DNA of 64,000 nt from Oxynema aestuarii AP17 (lineage in GTDB: Bacteria > Cyanobacteriota > Cyanobacteriia > Cyanobacteriales > Laspinemataceae). A program made the translations under genes and the position numbers. Each line of letters starts with the position of its first letter. The first letter of the stretch is position 1. The notes under the pieces were generated by a model. The model did not search any database, was not told the DNA's origin, and saw only the letters and a list, made by a program, of their open reading frames with translations. This document shows, one piece after another, positions 33,585-42,847 of the stretch. The stretch spans positions 2,914,001-2,978,000 of the forward strand of contig NZ_CP051167.1 of NCBI RefSeq assembly GCF_012295525.1. The letters run 5' to 3'.

Positions 33585-36293
33585 ATGACCATTCCAGTCA
33601 CCAATACCCAAGAACTCGAAGACTTAATCGTGCGGGTGAAAAGCGCGCAAGCCGAATATGCGACCTATCCCCAAGAACGAGTAGACGAAATCTTCAAGAA
33701 AGCCGCCCTCGCCGCCAACGCCGCACGGATTCCCCTGGCGAAAATGGCTGCTAGCGAAACCGGGATGGGCATCATCGAAGACAAAGTGATTAAAAACCAT
33801 TTTGCCTCCGAAATCATTTACAACAAATACAAAGACGAAAAAACTGCCGGAATCGTCGAAGAAGACCCCTCCTTCGGCTATCAAAAAATCGCCGAGCCCG
33901 TCGGAATTCTCGCCGGGATCGTGCCGACCACCAACCCGACCTCGACGGCAATTTTCAAAGCCCTACTCGCCTTAAAAACCCGAAACGGGATTATTTTTTC
34001 GCCGCACCCGCGCGCCAAAAAATGCACCTGCGAGGCGGCGAAAGTCGTGCGCGATGCCGCCGTCGCCGCCGGGGCGCCTGCGGACCTGATCGGCTGGATC
34101 GACGAACCGACGGTGCCCCTGTCCCAGCAATTAATGCAACACCCGCAGATCAACTTAATTCTGGCCACAGGCGGACCGGGAATGGTGAAAGCGGCGTATT
34201 CCTCCGGACATCCGTCTCTCGGAGTCGGCGCCGGAAACACCCCGGCGACCATCGACGAAACCGCTCATATTAAAATGGCTGTTTCCTCGATCTTGCTCAG
34301 TAAAACCTTCGATAACGGCATGATTTGCGCCAGCGAACAGTCGGCGGTGGTGGTCGATGCAGTTTACGAACAAGTCAAGCAAGAATTTAGCGATCGCGGC
34401 GCCTATTTCCTCAACCCAGAAGAACGAGAAAAAGTCGGCAACATCATCATTGTCAACGGACGCTTAAATGCGGCGATCGTCGGACAGTCGGTGGAGAAAC
34501 TCGCCGAACTCGCCGGAATCTCGGTTCCGCCGAATACGCGGGTCTTGATTGGCGAAGTCGAGGCGATCGACGAAAGCGAACCGTTCGCCTACGAAAAACT
34601 CTCGCCGATTTTGGCGATGTACCGCGCCAAGGACTTTTACGACGCCGTAGACAAAGCCGAAGCCCTGATTAAATTCGGCGGTCGCGGACATACCTCAGTT
34701 CTCTACACCTCGCCGTCGAACCTCGAACACCGCCATTACTTCGAGGCGCGCATGGAAACCGGACGGGTGCTGATCAATACCCCTTCTTCCCAAGGGGCGA
34801 TCGGCGATTTGTACAACTTCCGCCTCGACCCGTCCCTGACCCTCGGATGCGGGACGTGGGGAGGAAACACGGTCAGCGAAAATGTCGGACCCCAGCACTT
34901 GCTCAACTTCAAAACCGTCTCGGAACGGCGCGAAAATATGCTCTGGTTCCGGATTCCGCCGAAAGTGTATTTCAAATACGGGGCCTTACCGATCGCCTTG
35001 CGGGAGTTAGCGGGGAAACAACGGGCATTTATCATTACCGACAAACCGCTTTACGAACTCGGAATTACCCGCAGCGTCCAAGAAACCCTCGATCGCATCG
35101 GCATTAAATACGATATCTTCTTCGATGTCGAACCGGATCCGTCCCTGGCGACGGTCAATCGGGGACTGGCCCAGATGAACGTCTTCAATCCGGACGTCAT
35201 TATCGCCATTGGCGGCGGTTCGCCGATGGATGCGGCGAAAGTCATGTGGTTGATGTACGAGCATCCCGAAACCGACTTTGAAGGGTTGGCGATGCGGTTT
35301 ATGGATATCCGCAAACGGGTTTACGACTTGCCGCCGTTGGGTAAGAAAGCGATGATGGTCGCGATTCCGACGACGTCGGGAACGGGTTCGGAAGTGACGC
35401 CGTTTGCGGTGGTGACCGACGATCGCACCGGAATTAAATATCCCCTGGCGGACTATGCGTTGACGCCGAATATGGCGATCGTCGATCCGGAACTGGTGTT
35501 AAATATGCCCAGAACCCTGACGGCGTATAGCGGAATCGACGCCCTGACTCACGCGTTGGAAGCTTACGTCTCGGTGTGCGCGTCGGAGTTTACGAACGGG
35601 TTGGCGTTAGAAGCGATTCGCCTGTTGTTTAAATATTTGCCGAGTGCGTATAAAAACGGGAGTAACGACCCGAAAGCGCGGGAAAAAGTTCATTACGCCG
35701 CGACGATGGCGGGGATGGCGTTTGCGAATGCGTTTTTGGGGGTGTGTCATTCCTTGGCGCACAAGCTCGGATCTACGTTCCACGTCCCCCACGGGTTGGC
35801 GAACGCGCTGATGATTTCTCACGTGATTCGCTACAACGCTACGGACGTTCCGTTCAAGCAAACGATTTTCCCGCAGTACAAGTATCCGAATGCGAAGTGG
35901 CGCTACGCGCGCATTGCGGACCACTTGCATTTGGGTGGGGAGACGGATGAGGAGAAGGTCGAGAATTTGGTCGCGGCGATCGAAAATCTCAAAAGCGAGT
36001 TGGATATTCCGTTGACGATTAAGGAAGTGTTACCGGAAGAAGAGCAAGGCTTTTACGAGGAGGTCGAGGAAATGGCCGATCGCGCCTTCGACGATCAATG
36101 TACGGGGGCGAATCCGCGCTATCCGTTGATTCAAGACCTCAAGGAGTTGTACGTTTTGGCGTTCCGAGGCTGTCGGGTCGGGTCGTCGATGTACCACCAA
36201 GCCTCTCAAGAGGAGGTTCTCAAAGGCGACCGCGAATTTGATTCGGAGACGGTAGAGACGGGCGATCGCCCTCTGGCGGAGTCGGCGTCGTAG
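33585..36293 (+). CDS. adhE: Bifunctional acetaldehyde-CoA/alcohol dehydrogenase AdhE
   Basis: From the ATG at 33585 the protein is 902 residues, close to the usual 870-890; the frame is open 64 codons further upstream, but that part has no family character. Residues about 1-445 are the CoA-acylating aldehyde dehydrogenase domain, with the nucleophilic Cys near residue 248 in FDNGMICASEQS. Residues about 460-880 are the iron-dependent alcohol dehydrogenase domain, with AIGGGSPMDAAKVMW and metal-ligand motifs DALTHALEAYVS and GVCHSLAHKLG. AdhE reduces acetyl-CoA to ethanol in fermentation. It occurs in only some cyanobacteria, where it supports dark anaerobic survival. Confidence 0.95.
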   Translation: MTIPVTNTQELEDLIVRVKSAQAEYATYPQERVDEIFKKAALAANAARIPLAKMAASETGMGIIEDKVIKNHFASEIIYNKYKDEKTAGIVEEDPSFGYQKIAEPVGILAGIVPTTNPTSTAIFKALLALKTRNGIIFSPHPRAKKCTCEAAKVVRDAAVAAGAPADLIGWIDEPTVPLSQQLMQHPQINLILATGGPGMVKAAYSSGHPSLGVGAGNTPATIDETAHIKMAVSSILLSKTFDNGMICASEQSAVVVDAVYEQVKQEFSDRGAYFLNPEEREKVGNIIIVNGRLNAAIVGQSVEKLAELAGISVPPNTRVLIGEVEAIDESEPFAYEKLSPILAMYRAKDFYDAVDKAEALIKFGGRGHTSVLYTSPSNLEHRHYFEARMETGRVLINTPSSQGAIGDLYNFRLDPSLTLGCGTWGGNTVSENVGPQHLLNFKTVSERRENMLWFRIPPKVYFKYGALPIALRELAGKQRAFIITDKPLYELGITRSVQETLDRIGIKYDIFFDVEPDPSLATVNRGLAQMNVFNPDVIIAIGGGSPMDAAKVMWLMYEHPETDFEGLAMRFMDIRKRVYDLPPLGKKAMMVAIPTTSGTGSEVTPFAVVTDDRTGIKYPLADYALTPNMAIVDPELVLNMPRTLTAYSGIDALTHALEAYVSVCASEFTNGLALEAIRLLFKYLPSAYKNGSNDPKAREKVHYAATMAGMAFANAFLGVCHSLAHKLGSTFHVPHGLANALMISHVIRYNATDVPFKQTIFPQYKYPNAKWRYARIADHLHLGGETDEEKVENLVAAIENLKSELDIPLTIKEVLPEEEQGFYEEVEEMADRAFDDQCTGANPRYPLIQDLKELYVLAFRGCRVGSSMYHQASQEEVLKGDREFDSETVETGDRPLAESAS

Positions 36294-36530
36294 CTGTTAT
36301 CGCCGTCAATTGAGTCCCTTTGGGGGGAACCCGGCGATCGTTCCGAACGGGGGCGATCGCCTCTTTTTGTGCTGGTACGATTGACGACGGATCGATGCTC
36401 GCACCTCGGCAATCTCACGGGTGCGATCGCCTCGATTCCCTCGAATTCAAACGAATTCAAACAAATTCAAACGCACTCTTTTCCCCGATCGCGTTCGTGT
36501 AGCTAAAATCACCAAAACTCATAATTTAGT

Positions 36531-36648
36531 GGTCTGACCCCCTACAGGCTTAACCCCCGATCGATTCCCATCGGACGATCGCCGCGATCGCTTTGCTAGA
36601 GAACTGAATAAAAACAGCACGACTATAGACGAAAAGAGGGGTCAGACC
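36531..36648. repeat. 118-bp element bounded by GGTCTGACCCC inverted repeats
   Basis: GGTCTGACCCC (36531-36541) is the exact reverse complement of 36638-36648. Similar GGGGTCAGACC ends are, from memory, frequent around REP-associated (RayT/Y1) transposase elements in bacteria. No transposase is near. The remainder of the 36294-36816 spacer holds the adhE 3' region, where a GGCGATCGCC palindrome followed by TCTTTTT near 36352 could end transcription. Confidence 0.5.
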
Positions 36649-36816
36649 CCATTTTTAAAGTTTTCGTAAAGAATCGGGGGTGAACTGGAGAAAACGACCC
36701 CCAAGAGTTTAAACTTTTGGTAAAGTTTTGGCGATCGAATTTCGGGAAAAGTACGGTAGCCAAACCCAATTTAAAAAACATAAAATATAAAAATAGAGTA
36801 TCGACTCGGAATCCAT

Positions 36817-38010
36817 ATGGCTGCCATAACAACGGGGTGTATCAAGCTAGAGAAGAAACTGATCGCGCTCGGCCAACAGAAGGCGACGGGAAGGCTCGTG
36901 CTGGCTCAAGGCGATCGCCAGTGGACCTTTTACTTCTTTCTCGGTCACTTGCTCTACGCTACCGGGGGGCCGCATCGAGTGCGACGGTGGGAAAGAGCGC
37001 TCAAGCTCTACTGTCCCAACTTCTCCGTAGACGCAAATAAAGTCTCGAACACCAACCTGTGGGAATATCAGGTTTTACAAGAAGCGGTCTTGCAAGAACA
37101 ACTGACCCTCAATCAAGCTAAAGCCCTGTTACGCAGCATCCTCAAAGAAGTTTTATTTAGCTTACGCAACGATCCGGACTTCAGCATTCGCTGGATCGCC
37201 TCGACGCGACCGCCGTCGATGCAAATTTCCTTAGAATTGCCGCTTTCGACGGGAGAAGTCCACCAAATCCTGCAAAAAGTGCGCGGGATGTGGCAACAAT
37301 GGCAAGGGATGGGATTGGAAGACATTTGTCCCGATCGCGCTCCGGTATTCGCCGAAATTAACCCCTATTCCAGCGCCAGCGAGTCCGATACCCTCTTAAA
37401 AATGACCCAACTGTTCAACGGGCACAACACCTGTTGGGACGTGGCGATCAAACGCAAGCAGCCGATCGCCGTCGTGGCGCGCAGTCTGAACCATTTCATC
37501 GAGCAAGGCAAAATGGAGCTGCGCGACGTCCCGGATTTACTCTCTCCCGCCGAACAATTGCGCCTGGTTTGTGCGGCGGTGAATCCTCCCGGGCCCCTCG
37601 TCGCCTGCATCGATCCGAGTCCGACGATGAAGCGCACCTTAGAAAGCATTCTCGTCCCCGCAGGTTATCGATTCGTCGCCATTCAAAGTCCCTTGAGAGA
37701 ATTGAGCAATCTCGTCAAGCAAAGACCTGCATTTGTCTTTATGGAAACCGCACTTCCGGAAACCGACGGGTATTCCCTGTGCCGTTTTTTACGGAAAACC
37801 GGGATCTTTGAAAAGACGCCGATCGTCATGATCGGCGATCGCGAAGGGTTGAAAGAACGAATTCGGGCAAAATTAAGCGGTGCTTGCGCATTCCAAGGAA
37901 AATCAGCCGATCGCAAGCAATGGCTGGAGGTGGTACGGCGATACATTCCCCTCAAACCTCACCCCGCCGTCCAGGCGCCCAGTGAGGGCAAGATCTTATA
38001 TCAGTATTAA
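36817..38010 (+). CDS. PatA-like protein with DUF4388-type domain and altered receiver domain
   Basis: Residues about 1-230 form the PatA N-terminal (DUF4388-like) domain (KATGRLVLAQGDRQWTFYFFLGHLLYATGG). Residues about 260-380 form a response-regulator receiver domain. The receiver is atypical: the phospho-acceptor Asp is Glu310 (FVFMETALPETDGY) and the second acidic residue is Pro267 (CIDPSP, Asp266 kept), while Lys362 remains. By analogy Glu may mimic a permanently phosphorylated state. PatA-type proteins in cyanobacteria open chemotaxis-like clusters (pix, tax, hmp) controlling pili and movement, and here the CheR, CheW and receptor genes follow on the same strand. ATG start at 36817. Confidence 0.85.
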   Translation: MAAITTGCIKLEKKLIALGQQKATGRLVLAQGDRQWTFYFFLGHLLYATGGPHRVRRWERALKLYCPNFSVDANKVSNTNLWEYQVLQEAVLQEQLTLNQAKALLRSILKEVLFSLRNDPDFSIRWIASTRPPSMQISLELPLSTGEVHQILQKVRGMWQQWQGMGLEDICPDRAPVFAEINPYSSASESDTLLKMTQLFNGHNTCWDVAIKRKQPIAVVARSLNHFIEQGKMELRDVPDLLSPAEQLRLVCAAVNPPGPLVACIDPSPTMKRTLESILVPAGYRFVAIQSPLRELSNLVKQRPAFVFMETALPETDGYSLCRFLRKTGIFEKTPIVMIGDREGLKERIRAKLSGACAFQGKSADRKQWLEVVRRYIPLKPHPAVQAPSEGKILYQY

Positions 38011-38012
38011 AA

Positions 38013-38032
38013 TAAGGGGCGATCGCCCCTTT
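38013..38032 (+). terminator. HIP1-based hairpin after the PatA-like gene
   Basis: GGGGCGATCGCCCC directly after the stop codon is a perfect 14-bp palindrome followed by TTT. It is a plausible weak terminator. Confidence 0.4.
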
Positions 38033-38047
38033 CCCCCTATGCGATCG

Positions 38048-38376
38048 TCAAACAATGGTTAGAATGAGAACAGAATAGAGACATCGAAGCAATCGCAGCA
38101 AATCGAGGGTGCCAGTTGCGAGACGCTCGGGAGGGATCGAAACCACGCCGACAGTTTGCTCGACGCTGGTTTCCAGTTCGATCCCTTTGCAATTGGGGTG
38201 TTGGCGGACGATCGCGGTCGCGCGGGGCGTTCGTTTTCTTGTAAGAGCCGCATGTAGGCATCGGAGCGGACGGCTTGGGGGTGAGCCTCGTCACGATCGA
38301 CGCTCAAACAGTTAGTTGCCGACGGAAGTGAGGCGATCTCACTCGTTGGCGGCAACGAACGAACTTGCCCGAACAA
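38048..38376 (-). pseudogene. Frame-disrupted remnant of an unknown gene
   Basis: On the minus strand, protein-like sequence runs in one frame from 38376 to about 38230 (contains AHPQAVRSDAYMRLLQENE). It continues best in the next frame (TAIVRQHPNCKGIELETSVE, GVVSIPPERLATGTLDLLRL) to a TGA at 38048-38050. Only together do the two parts read like a natural protein C-terminus, which suggests an old frameshift. The family is not recognised. Confidence 0.35.
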
Positions 38377-38443
38377 GAGGCGATAAGAGGCGATCGCCTA
38401 TTTTGCTCTGGGACACGCTCTGGCTGGTAAAGGTTGTAAGAGA

Positions 38444-40159
38444 ATGACTGTAGATTTCATCGAACGGTTCGTGCGGTTGATTGCAGACTACACGGGTTTG
38501 CAAATTCGCCCCTCCGAATATCCACACTTGTCTAAAAAACTGGAAACTCGTATTAACGCTTGTAAACAACCCTCGACTCAAGATTACTATCAGCTCCTAG
38601 AAGCGGCTACTAAAACGGGATCCGGGAGGGGCGATCGCGATTCGTTCGAGGGGCGATCCCTCTTAACGACGGGCGATCGCCAGATCGATCTGTCCCGACA
38701 AGAATGGAAAGAACTGATCGAGTTACTCACCACCGGAGAAACTTATTTTTTTCGAGATAAAGGCCAATTTTGGTTGCTCGAAAATATTATTTTTCCCGAA
38801 TTAATTCAAAAACGAAAACAAGCTCATTTAAACGGTCAGAGCTACCGTCCTTCCCTGCGAGTCTGGAGTGCGGGGTCGTCGAGTGGAGAAGAAGCCTATT
38901 CGATCGCGATCGTCCTCAAAGAACTGATCGGCGATTTAAACGATTGGGACTTATTCATCTTAGGAACCGACCTTAATGCCGAAGCGATCGCCAAAGCCCA
39001 AAAAGGGGTATACAGTCCCTGGTCCTTTCGCAGCATGGATCCGCGTTACCTGTCCACCTACTTTCACAAACGCGGCGATCGCTGGGCGATCGATCCGTCC
39101 GTGCGCCAATTAGTCACCTTTCGCCAAGGCAACTTACTCGCCGATCCCTTCCCCAATCCCGGCAGCGACTTATACGATTTCGACTTAATTATCTGTCGTA
39201 ACGTCTTCGTCTACTTCGAGCCGAGCGCGATCGCCGCGACCGTCAACAAATTCTCTCAAACCCTGAGAAGCGGCGGCTATTTAATCGTCGCCCACGCCGA
39301 ACTGCACGGTCAACCCCTGCCCGGGTTGAACTCGAAAATTTTCCCCCAATCCGTCGTTTACCAACGCGGCGTTCGCCCCGCCAGCACCCTCCCCACCCCC
39401 CAAGCCTTCAAACGCTCCGCCAGCCAACGATCCGCCCAGTTTACCCGGCCCCCCGCGCCCCCGCTAACCGGAGTTCGAGCCAACGCGAACCCTCATACAC
39501 CCAACGAACTGAGCCTGGACCGCGCCCGCGATCCCTTATCGGACCCCTCCCCTAGCTCCCTCCCGATCGCCGTTCCCCAAACCTTTTCCTCCCCTTCCCC
39601 CAAAGCGCAATGGGTCGCGCCCCAACCCCCCGCCGATTTGACCCTCAAACCCGAGGCGATCGACCTCTTATTTGCCGAAGCGCAAACCCTCTTCGAGCGC
39701 AAAGCCTACGGCGACGCCCTCAAGCAAGCCGAACGCATCTTAAAACTCAACCCCCGTTATTTTGAAGCCCACTGCCTAATTGCCAGAATTGCGGCCAACT
39801 TAGGCCATTATTCCCGGGCCGAAGCCGCCGCGCAAAAAGCCAGCGATCTCAACCCCCTTTCCGTCGAACCCTACTATCTGCTCGCCCATATCGCCGAAGA
39901 AAAAGGAGATTTAGACCGGGCAAAATATTGGTTCGATCGCATTATCTACCTGGACAATTCGTGCATTTACGCCTATTTAGAATTAGCGTCTATTTACGAA
40001 ATGCAAAAAAATTTCGCTCGGGCGAAAAAGCTGCGTTTGATTGCCCTCAATATCGTTAAAAGACTTCATCCCGACACCCCAGTCAAACGCCGCGACCCGC
40101 TAACCGCACGAGATTTATTGCTGTATTTAGAAAATTTAGTCGGTAGAGAAGCCCAATAG
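38444..40159 (+). CDS. CheR-type chemotaxis methyltransferase with TPR tail
   Basis: This 571-residue protein has the CheR N-terminal helical domain (residues 1-100) and the SAM-binding Rossmann domain with RVWSAGSSSGEEAYSIA (about residue 139), then LGTDLNAEAIAKA and the NVFVYF strand. A Pro/Ser-rich linker (about 310-400) and three or four tetratricopeptide repeats (about 405-540) follow. CheR methylates glutamates on chemoreceptors; the TPR part probably docks partners, as in FrzF and PilK relatives. A segment around residues 58-83 is an insertion partly made of HIP1-encoded Gly-Asp-Arg units. ATG with AAGAGA before it. Confidence 0.9.
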   Translation: MTVDFIERFVRLIADYTGLQIRPSEYPHLSKKLETRINACKQPSTQDYYQLLEAATKTGSGRGDRDSFEGRSLLTTGDRQIDLSRQEWKELIELLTTGETYFFRDKGQFWLLENIIFPELIQKRKQAHLNGQSYRPSLRVWSAGSSSGEEAYSIAIVLKELIGDLNDWDLFILGTDLNAEAIAKAQKGVYSPWSFRSMDPRYLSTYFHKRGDRWAIDPSVRQLVTFRQGNLLADPFPNPGSDLYDFDLIICRNVFVYFEPSAIAATVNKFSQTLRSGGYLIVAHAELHGQPLPGLNSKIFPQSVVYQRGVRPASTLPTPQAFKRSASQRSAQFTRPPAPPLTGVRANANPHTPNELSLDRARDPLSDPSPSSLPIAVPQTFSSPSPKAQWVAPQPPADLTLKPEAIDLLFAEAQTLFERKAYGDALKQAERILKLNPRYFEAHCLIARIAANLGHYSRAEAAAQKASDLNPLSVEPYYLLAHIAEEKGDLDRAKYWFDRIIYLDNSCIYAYLELASIYEMQKNFARAKKLRLIALNIVKRLHPDTPVKRRDPLTARDLLLYLENLVGREAQ

Positions 40160-40295
40160 AGTGCAGCAGCGCACGGCATCGGGGTGTACTTTGGGTGCAG
40201 GCTCTGCGGCGATTCTCCTGGAGAGACCCTACGCGATTCTCCTTTGGAGACGATGAGCGCGTTCGCCGCGCGACGGTCAACCTCGGTTTACAGCT

Positions 40296-41372
40296 ATGAG
40301 CGACATTCAATCGTATCTGATTTTCACCTTAAACAATGCCCGTTACGGCGTGGACACCCAATCCGTACAAGAGATTTTTTTCTTACCCGCCTTAAGCGCC
40401 ATCCAAGAAGCGCCCCCGGATATCGTCGGCTTGATCGACTTGCGCGGCGAAATTCTGCCCGTAATGGCTCTGGAACTGCGCTTGGGATATGCCCTCGGCG
40501 AATATGGGATCGCCGATAGTATTATCGTTTTAGAAAGTGAGGGAGATACAGTCGGCTTAATCGTCAATCAAGTCCACGAAGTCCAGGCGATCGCCGCCAC
40601 AGAAATCGTCACCGAATTATCTTACGGACGACAAGCGACCCCCCACTCCCATCGCCTCGTGCGCGGCGTCGCCAAAACCGGGGGCGAATTGGTCACGATC
40701 CTCGATTGCCAACGGTTGATTCATTCCGGGGAATCGGTGCAACCGCTCATCGACGAGGTTCTCGACGACAACGGAGAGCTCCCCGAAAGCAGTTTAATTC
40801 TCGAAGAAGCGCCCCGAGGCCGCAAAAATCGCTGCCTTTATCCCCACGCCTCCGAGGCAGAATTGGCGATCTTGCGCGATCGCGCCGAAAACCTCAAAAC
40901 CCGCACCGAAGGCGAAGACCTCGCCGGATTGATGCCGATCGCCGTCGTCGGACTCAATGGAGAATACTTTGGCTTGGATTTGAATTTAGTGCGCGAGTTT
41001 ACCGACATTGACAAAATCGTGCCGATTCCCTGCTGTCCCTCGTATATTTTGGGGAATCTCAACCTGCGCGGCGAGATCGTCACCTTAGTCGATCTTCGTC
41101 ATTTGCTCAATTTACCCCTCACCGATTTGGGGTCTAACTTGAAAGCGATGGTCATTCACCTCCAAGATCTCGTCGTCGGCGTGGCGATCGAACAAGTCTG
41201 TGACGTGACTTACGTGCATTCCTCCCAAGTGATGCCCGTTCCGGCGGCGATCCATTCGAGTAAAGACGAATATTTGCGCGGTACGGTCGCCTATCGCGAT
41301 CGGATGATGAGCCTGCTCGATCTGGCCAAAATCCTCACGGACGGCTGTTTGGTCGTCGATGAAGAACCGTAA
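40296..41372 (+). CDS. Double CheW-domain adaptor protein
   Basis: This 358-residue protein consists of two CheW domains (about 1-145 and 200-350). Each has the typical signature: IVGLIDLRGEILPVMAL then VGLIVNQVHEV in the first, ILGNLNLRGEIVTLVDLR then VGVAIEQVCDV in the second. The linker (145-200) is acidic. CheW links receptors to the CheA kinase; fused pairs can bridge two receptors or two kinases. It lies between CheR and the first receptor-like gene, all on the plus strand. ATG start at 40296. Confidence 0.92.
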   Translation: MSDIQSYLIFTLNNARYGVDTQSVQEIFFLPALSAIQEAPPDIVGLIDLRGEILPVMALELRLGYALGEYGIADSIIVLESEGDTVGLIVNQVHEVQAIAATEIVTELSYGRQATPHSHRLVRGVAKTGGELVTILDCQRLIHSGESVQPLIDEVLDDNGELPESSLILEEAPRGRKNRCLYPHASEAELAILRDRAENLKTRTEGEDLAGLMPIAVVGLNGEYFGLDLNLVREFTDIDKIVPIPCCPSYILGNLNLRGEIVTLVDLRHLLNLPLTDLGSNLKAMVIHLQDLVVGVAIEQVCDVTYVHSSQVMPVPAAIHSSKDEYLRGTVAYRDRMMSLLDLAKILTDGCLVVDEEP

Positions 41373-41524
41373 CGGCGATCGCCCCCCGAGGGATCCTCCC
41401 GCAATCGATCCCCGCCTGTCGATCGCCCGAACCCCGATAAGATTGTCGGCGATCGATTCTGGATTGACTTGTCGGGGGGATGAATGGTGACAAGAGGTTT
41501 CGTATGCTTGATGCTGACTGAGGA

Positions 41525-42847
41525 ATGTTAAACCCATTAAAGATAAGACAGCGTATTCTGTGGGGCTACGGGGTTCCCGTCTTACTCTCGATCTCGATCT
41601 CCGCCATTGCATTCGGGCAAATGCAATCGGTATCGCGCCAGGTTAACCGGAGTGCGAAACAAGGGGATCTACTCGTCGTCTCCGAACGGATGAGCTTTGC
41701 GATCGCACAAATGCAACAATCTGCAGCGAGTTTTATGCTCGATCCGGAAAGCGAATGGCTGGAGTCTTACGAGGAGGGAGTGAAATTATTCGAGAACTCG
41801 TCCCAGGTGGCGATCGCCGAACTGCAAGGGTCTCCCCACGCCGAAGCGGTGCGAGAAATCGTCGATTTGGGGACGCAAATCGATACCCTCAATCGCTACG
41901 CGATCGCCTTAATCCAGGGAAACGAGCGGGATCGCGCCATCCGCACGTTTACCGCCGCCGAAAGTCAAAAATTGATGCGCCAGTTAAATCAGGAAATCGC
42001 CGCTCTCGTCCGCACTCAGCATCAATTGCTTTCGCAACAGAACCGACAGAGTGAAATGACGATCTCCAGTTTGTTGCGGTGGCAGTGGATCGCCACCTCG
42101 GTGTGGGTGGTGGTGGCGGTGGCGATCGCCGCCCAGGTGTCGCGCTACGTCAGCCATCGCCTGCGCGAAGCCGTTCGGGGTGTGGCCAAGTTTTCCGGGG
42201 AAGTCAAGACCATGCTCGACCTCCAGCAAGGGGCGATCGAGCGCCAGTCCAGGGGAGTCAGCGATACCCAAGCACTGTTGGGACAGTTAAACGTTACTTC
42301 TCATCAAATTAGCTCGCAAATTAAGGGAAGCCGCGATCGTCTCGAAGTGCTCGATCGCCACGTCGCCTTTTTGTGGGAACAACTGAGTGAAATTCACCAA
42401 ATTGCCAGCGTCGTTCAAGAGTTGGCTCACCAAACCAATTTACTCGCCCTCAACGCCGGAGTGGAAGCCTTACGCACGGGTTCGCCGACGGGGGGGTTCG
42501 ATTTGGTCGCCCTCAAAATGCGCGCTTTGGCGTATGAAAGCCAACAGTGTGCCAATCAGATTTCCCCCTTAGTGCGCGAGATGGAAACCGCCAGTGGGGA
42601 AGGGTCTTCCCTCGATCGCGGCGTCCAAGATTTTGACACGCTCAAACAAGCGTTTGAGGATATCGATGGGGCGATCGCCCAAGTGGAAATTCACAGCCAG
42701 CAAGAAGCAATGACGGTGCAACAGTTGCTCGTCAGCATCGAGCAGTTGGAAAGTGATATCGCACAGATCGCCAGCATCAGCCAAGAAAGTCATCTCTCGT
42801 TGAAAGAACTCGACGAAGCCAGCGACGATCTCAAAAAATTATTGTAA
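41525..42847 (+). CDS. Degenerate chemoreceptor-like membrane protein
   Basis: This 440-residue protein has one TM helix near the start (about 12-31), an extracytoplasmic four-helix sensor region (about 35-185), a second TM (about 188-208) and a coiled-coil cytoplasmic part. At the hairpin tip (from residue about 301) only HQTNLLALNAGVEALR still matches the universal chemoreceptor tip. The following [10 protein letters not shown] segment has become GSPTGGFDLVALKM, which removes the conserved charged residues that contact CheA and CheW. It may be a non-signalling partner in mixed receptor trimers or a relic. Confidence in receptor ancestry is high; its present role is unknown. Confidence 0.85.
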   Translation: MLNPLKIRQRILWGYGVPVLLSISISAIAFGQMQSVSRQVNRSAKQGDLLVVSERMSFAIAQMQQSAASFMLDPESEWLESYEEGVKLFENSSQVAIAELQGSPHAEAVREIVDLGTQIDTLNRYAIALIQGNERDRAIRTFTAAESQKLMRQLNQEIAALVRTQHQLLSQQNRQSEMTISSLLRWQWIATSVWVVVAVAIAAQVSRYVSHRLREAVRGVAKFSGEVKTMLDLQQGAIERQSRGVSDTQALLGQLNVTSHQISSQIKGSRDRLEVLDRHVAFLWEQLSEIHQIASVVQELAHQTNLLALNAGVEALRTGSPTGGFDLVALKMRALAYESQQCANQISPLVREMETASGEGSSLDRGVQDFDTLKQAFEDIDGAIAQVEIHSQQEAMTVQQLLVSIEQLESDIAQIASISQESHLSLKELDEASDDLKKLL

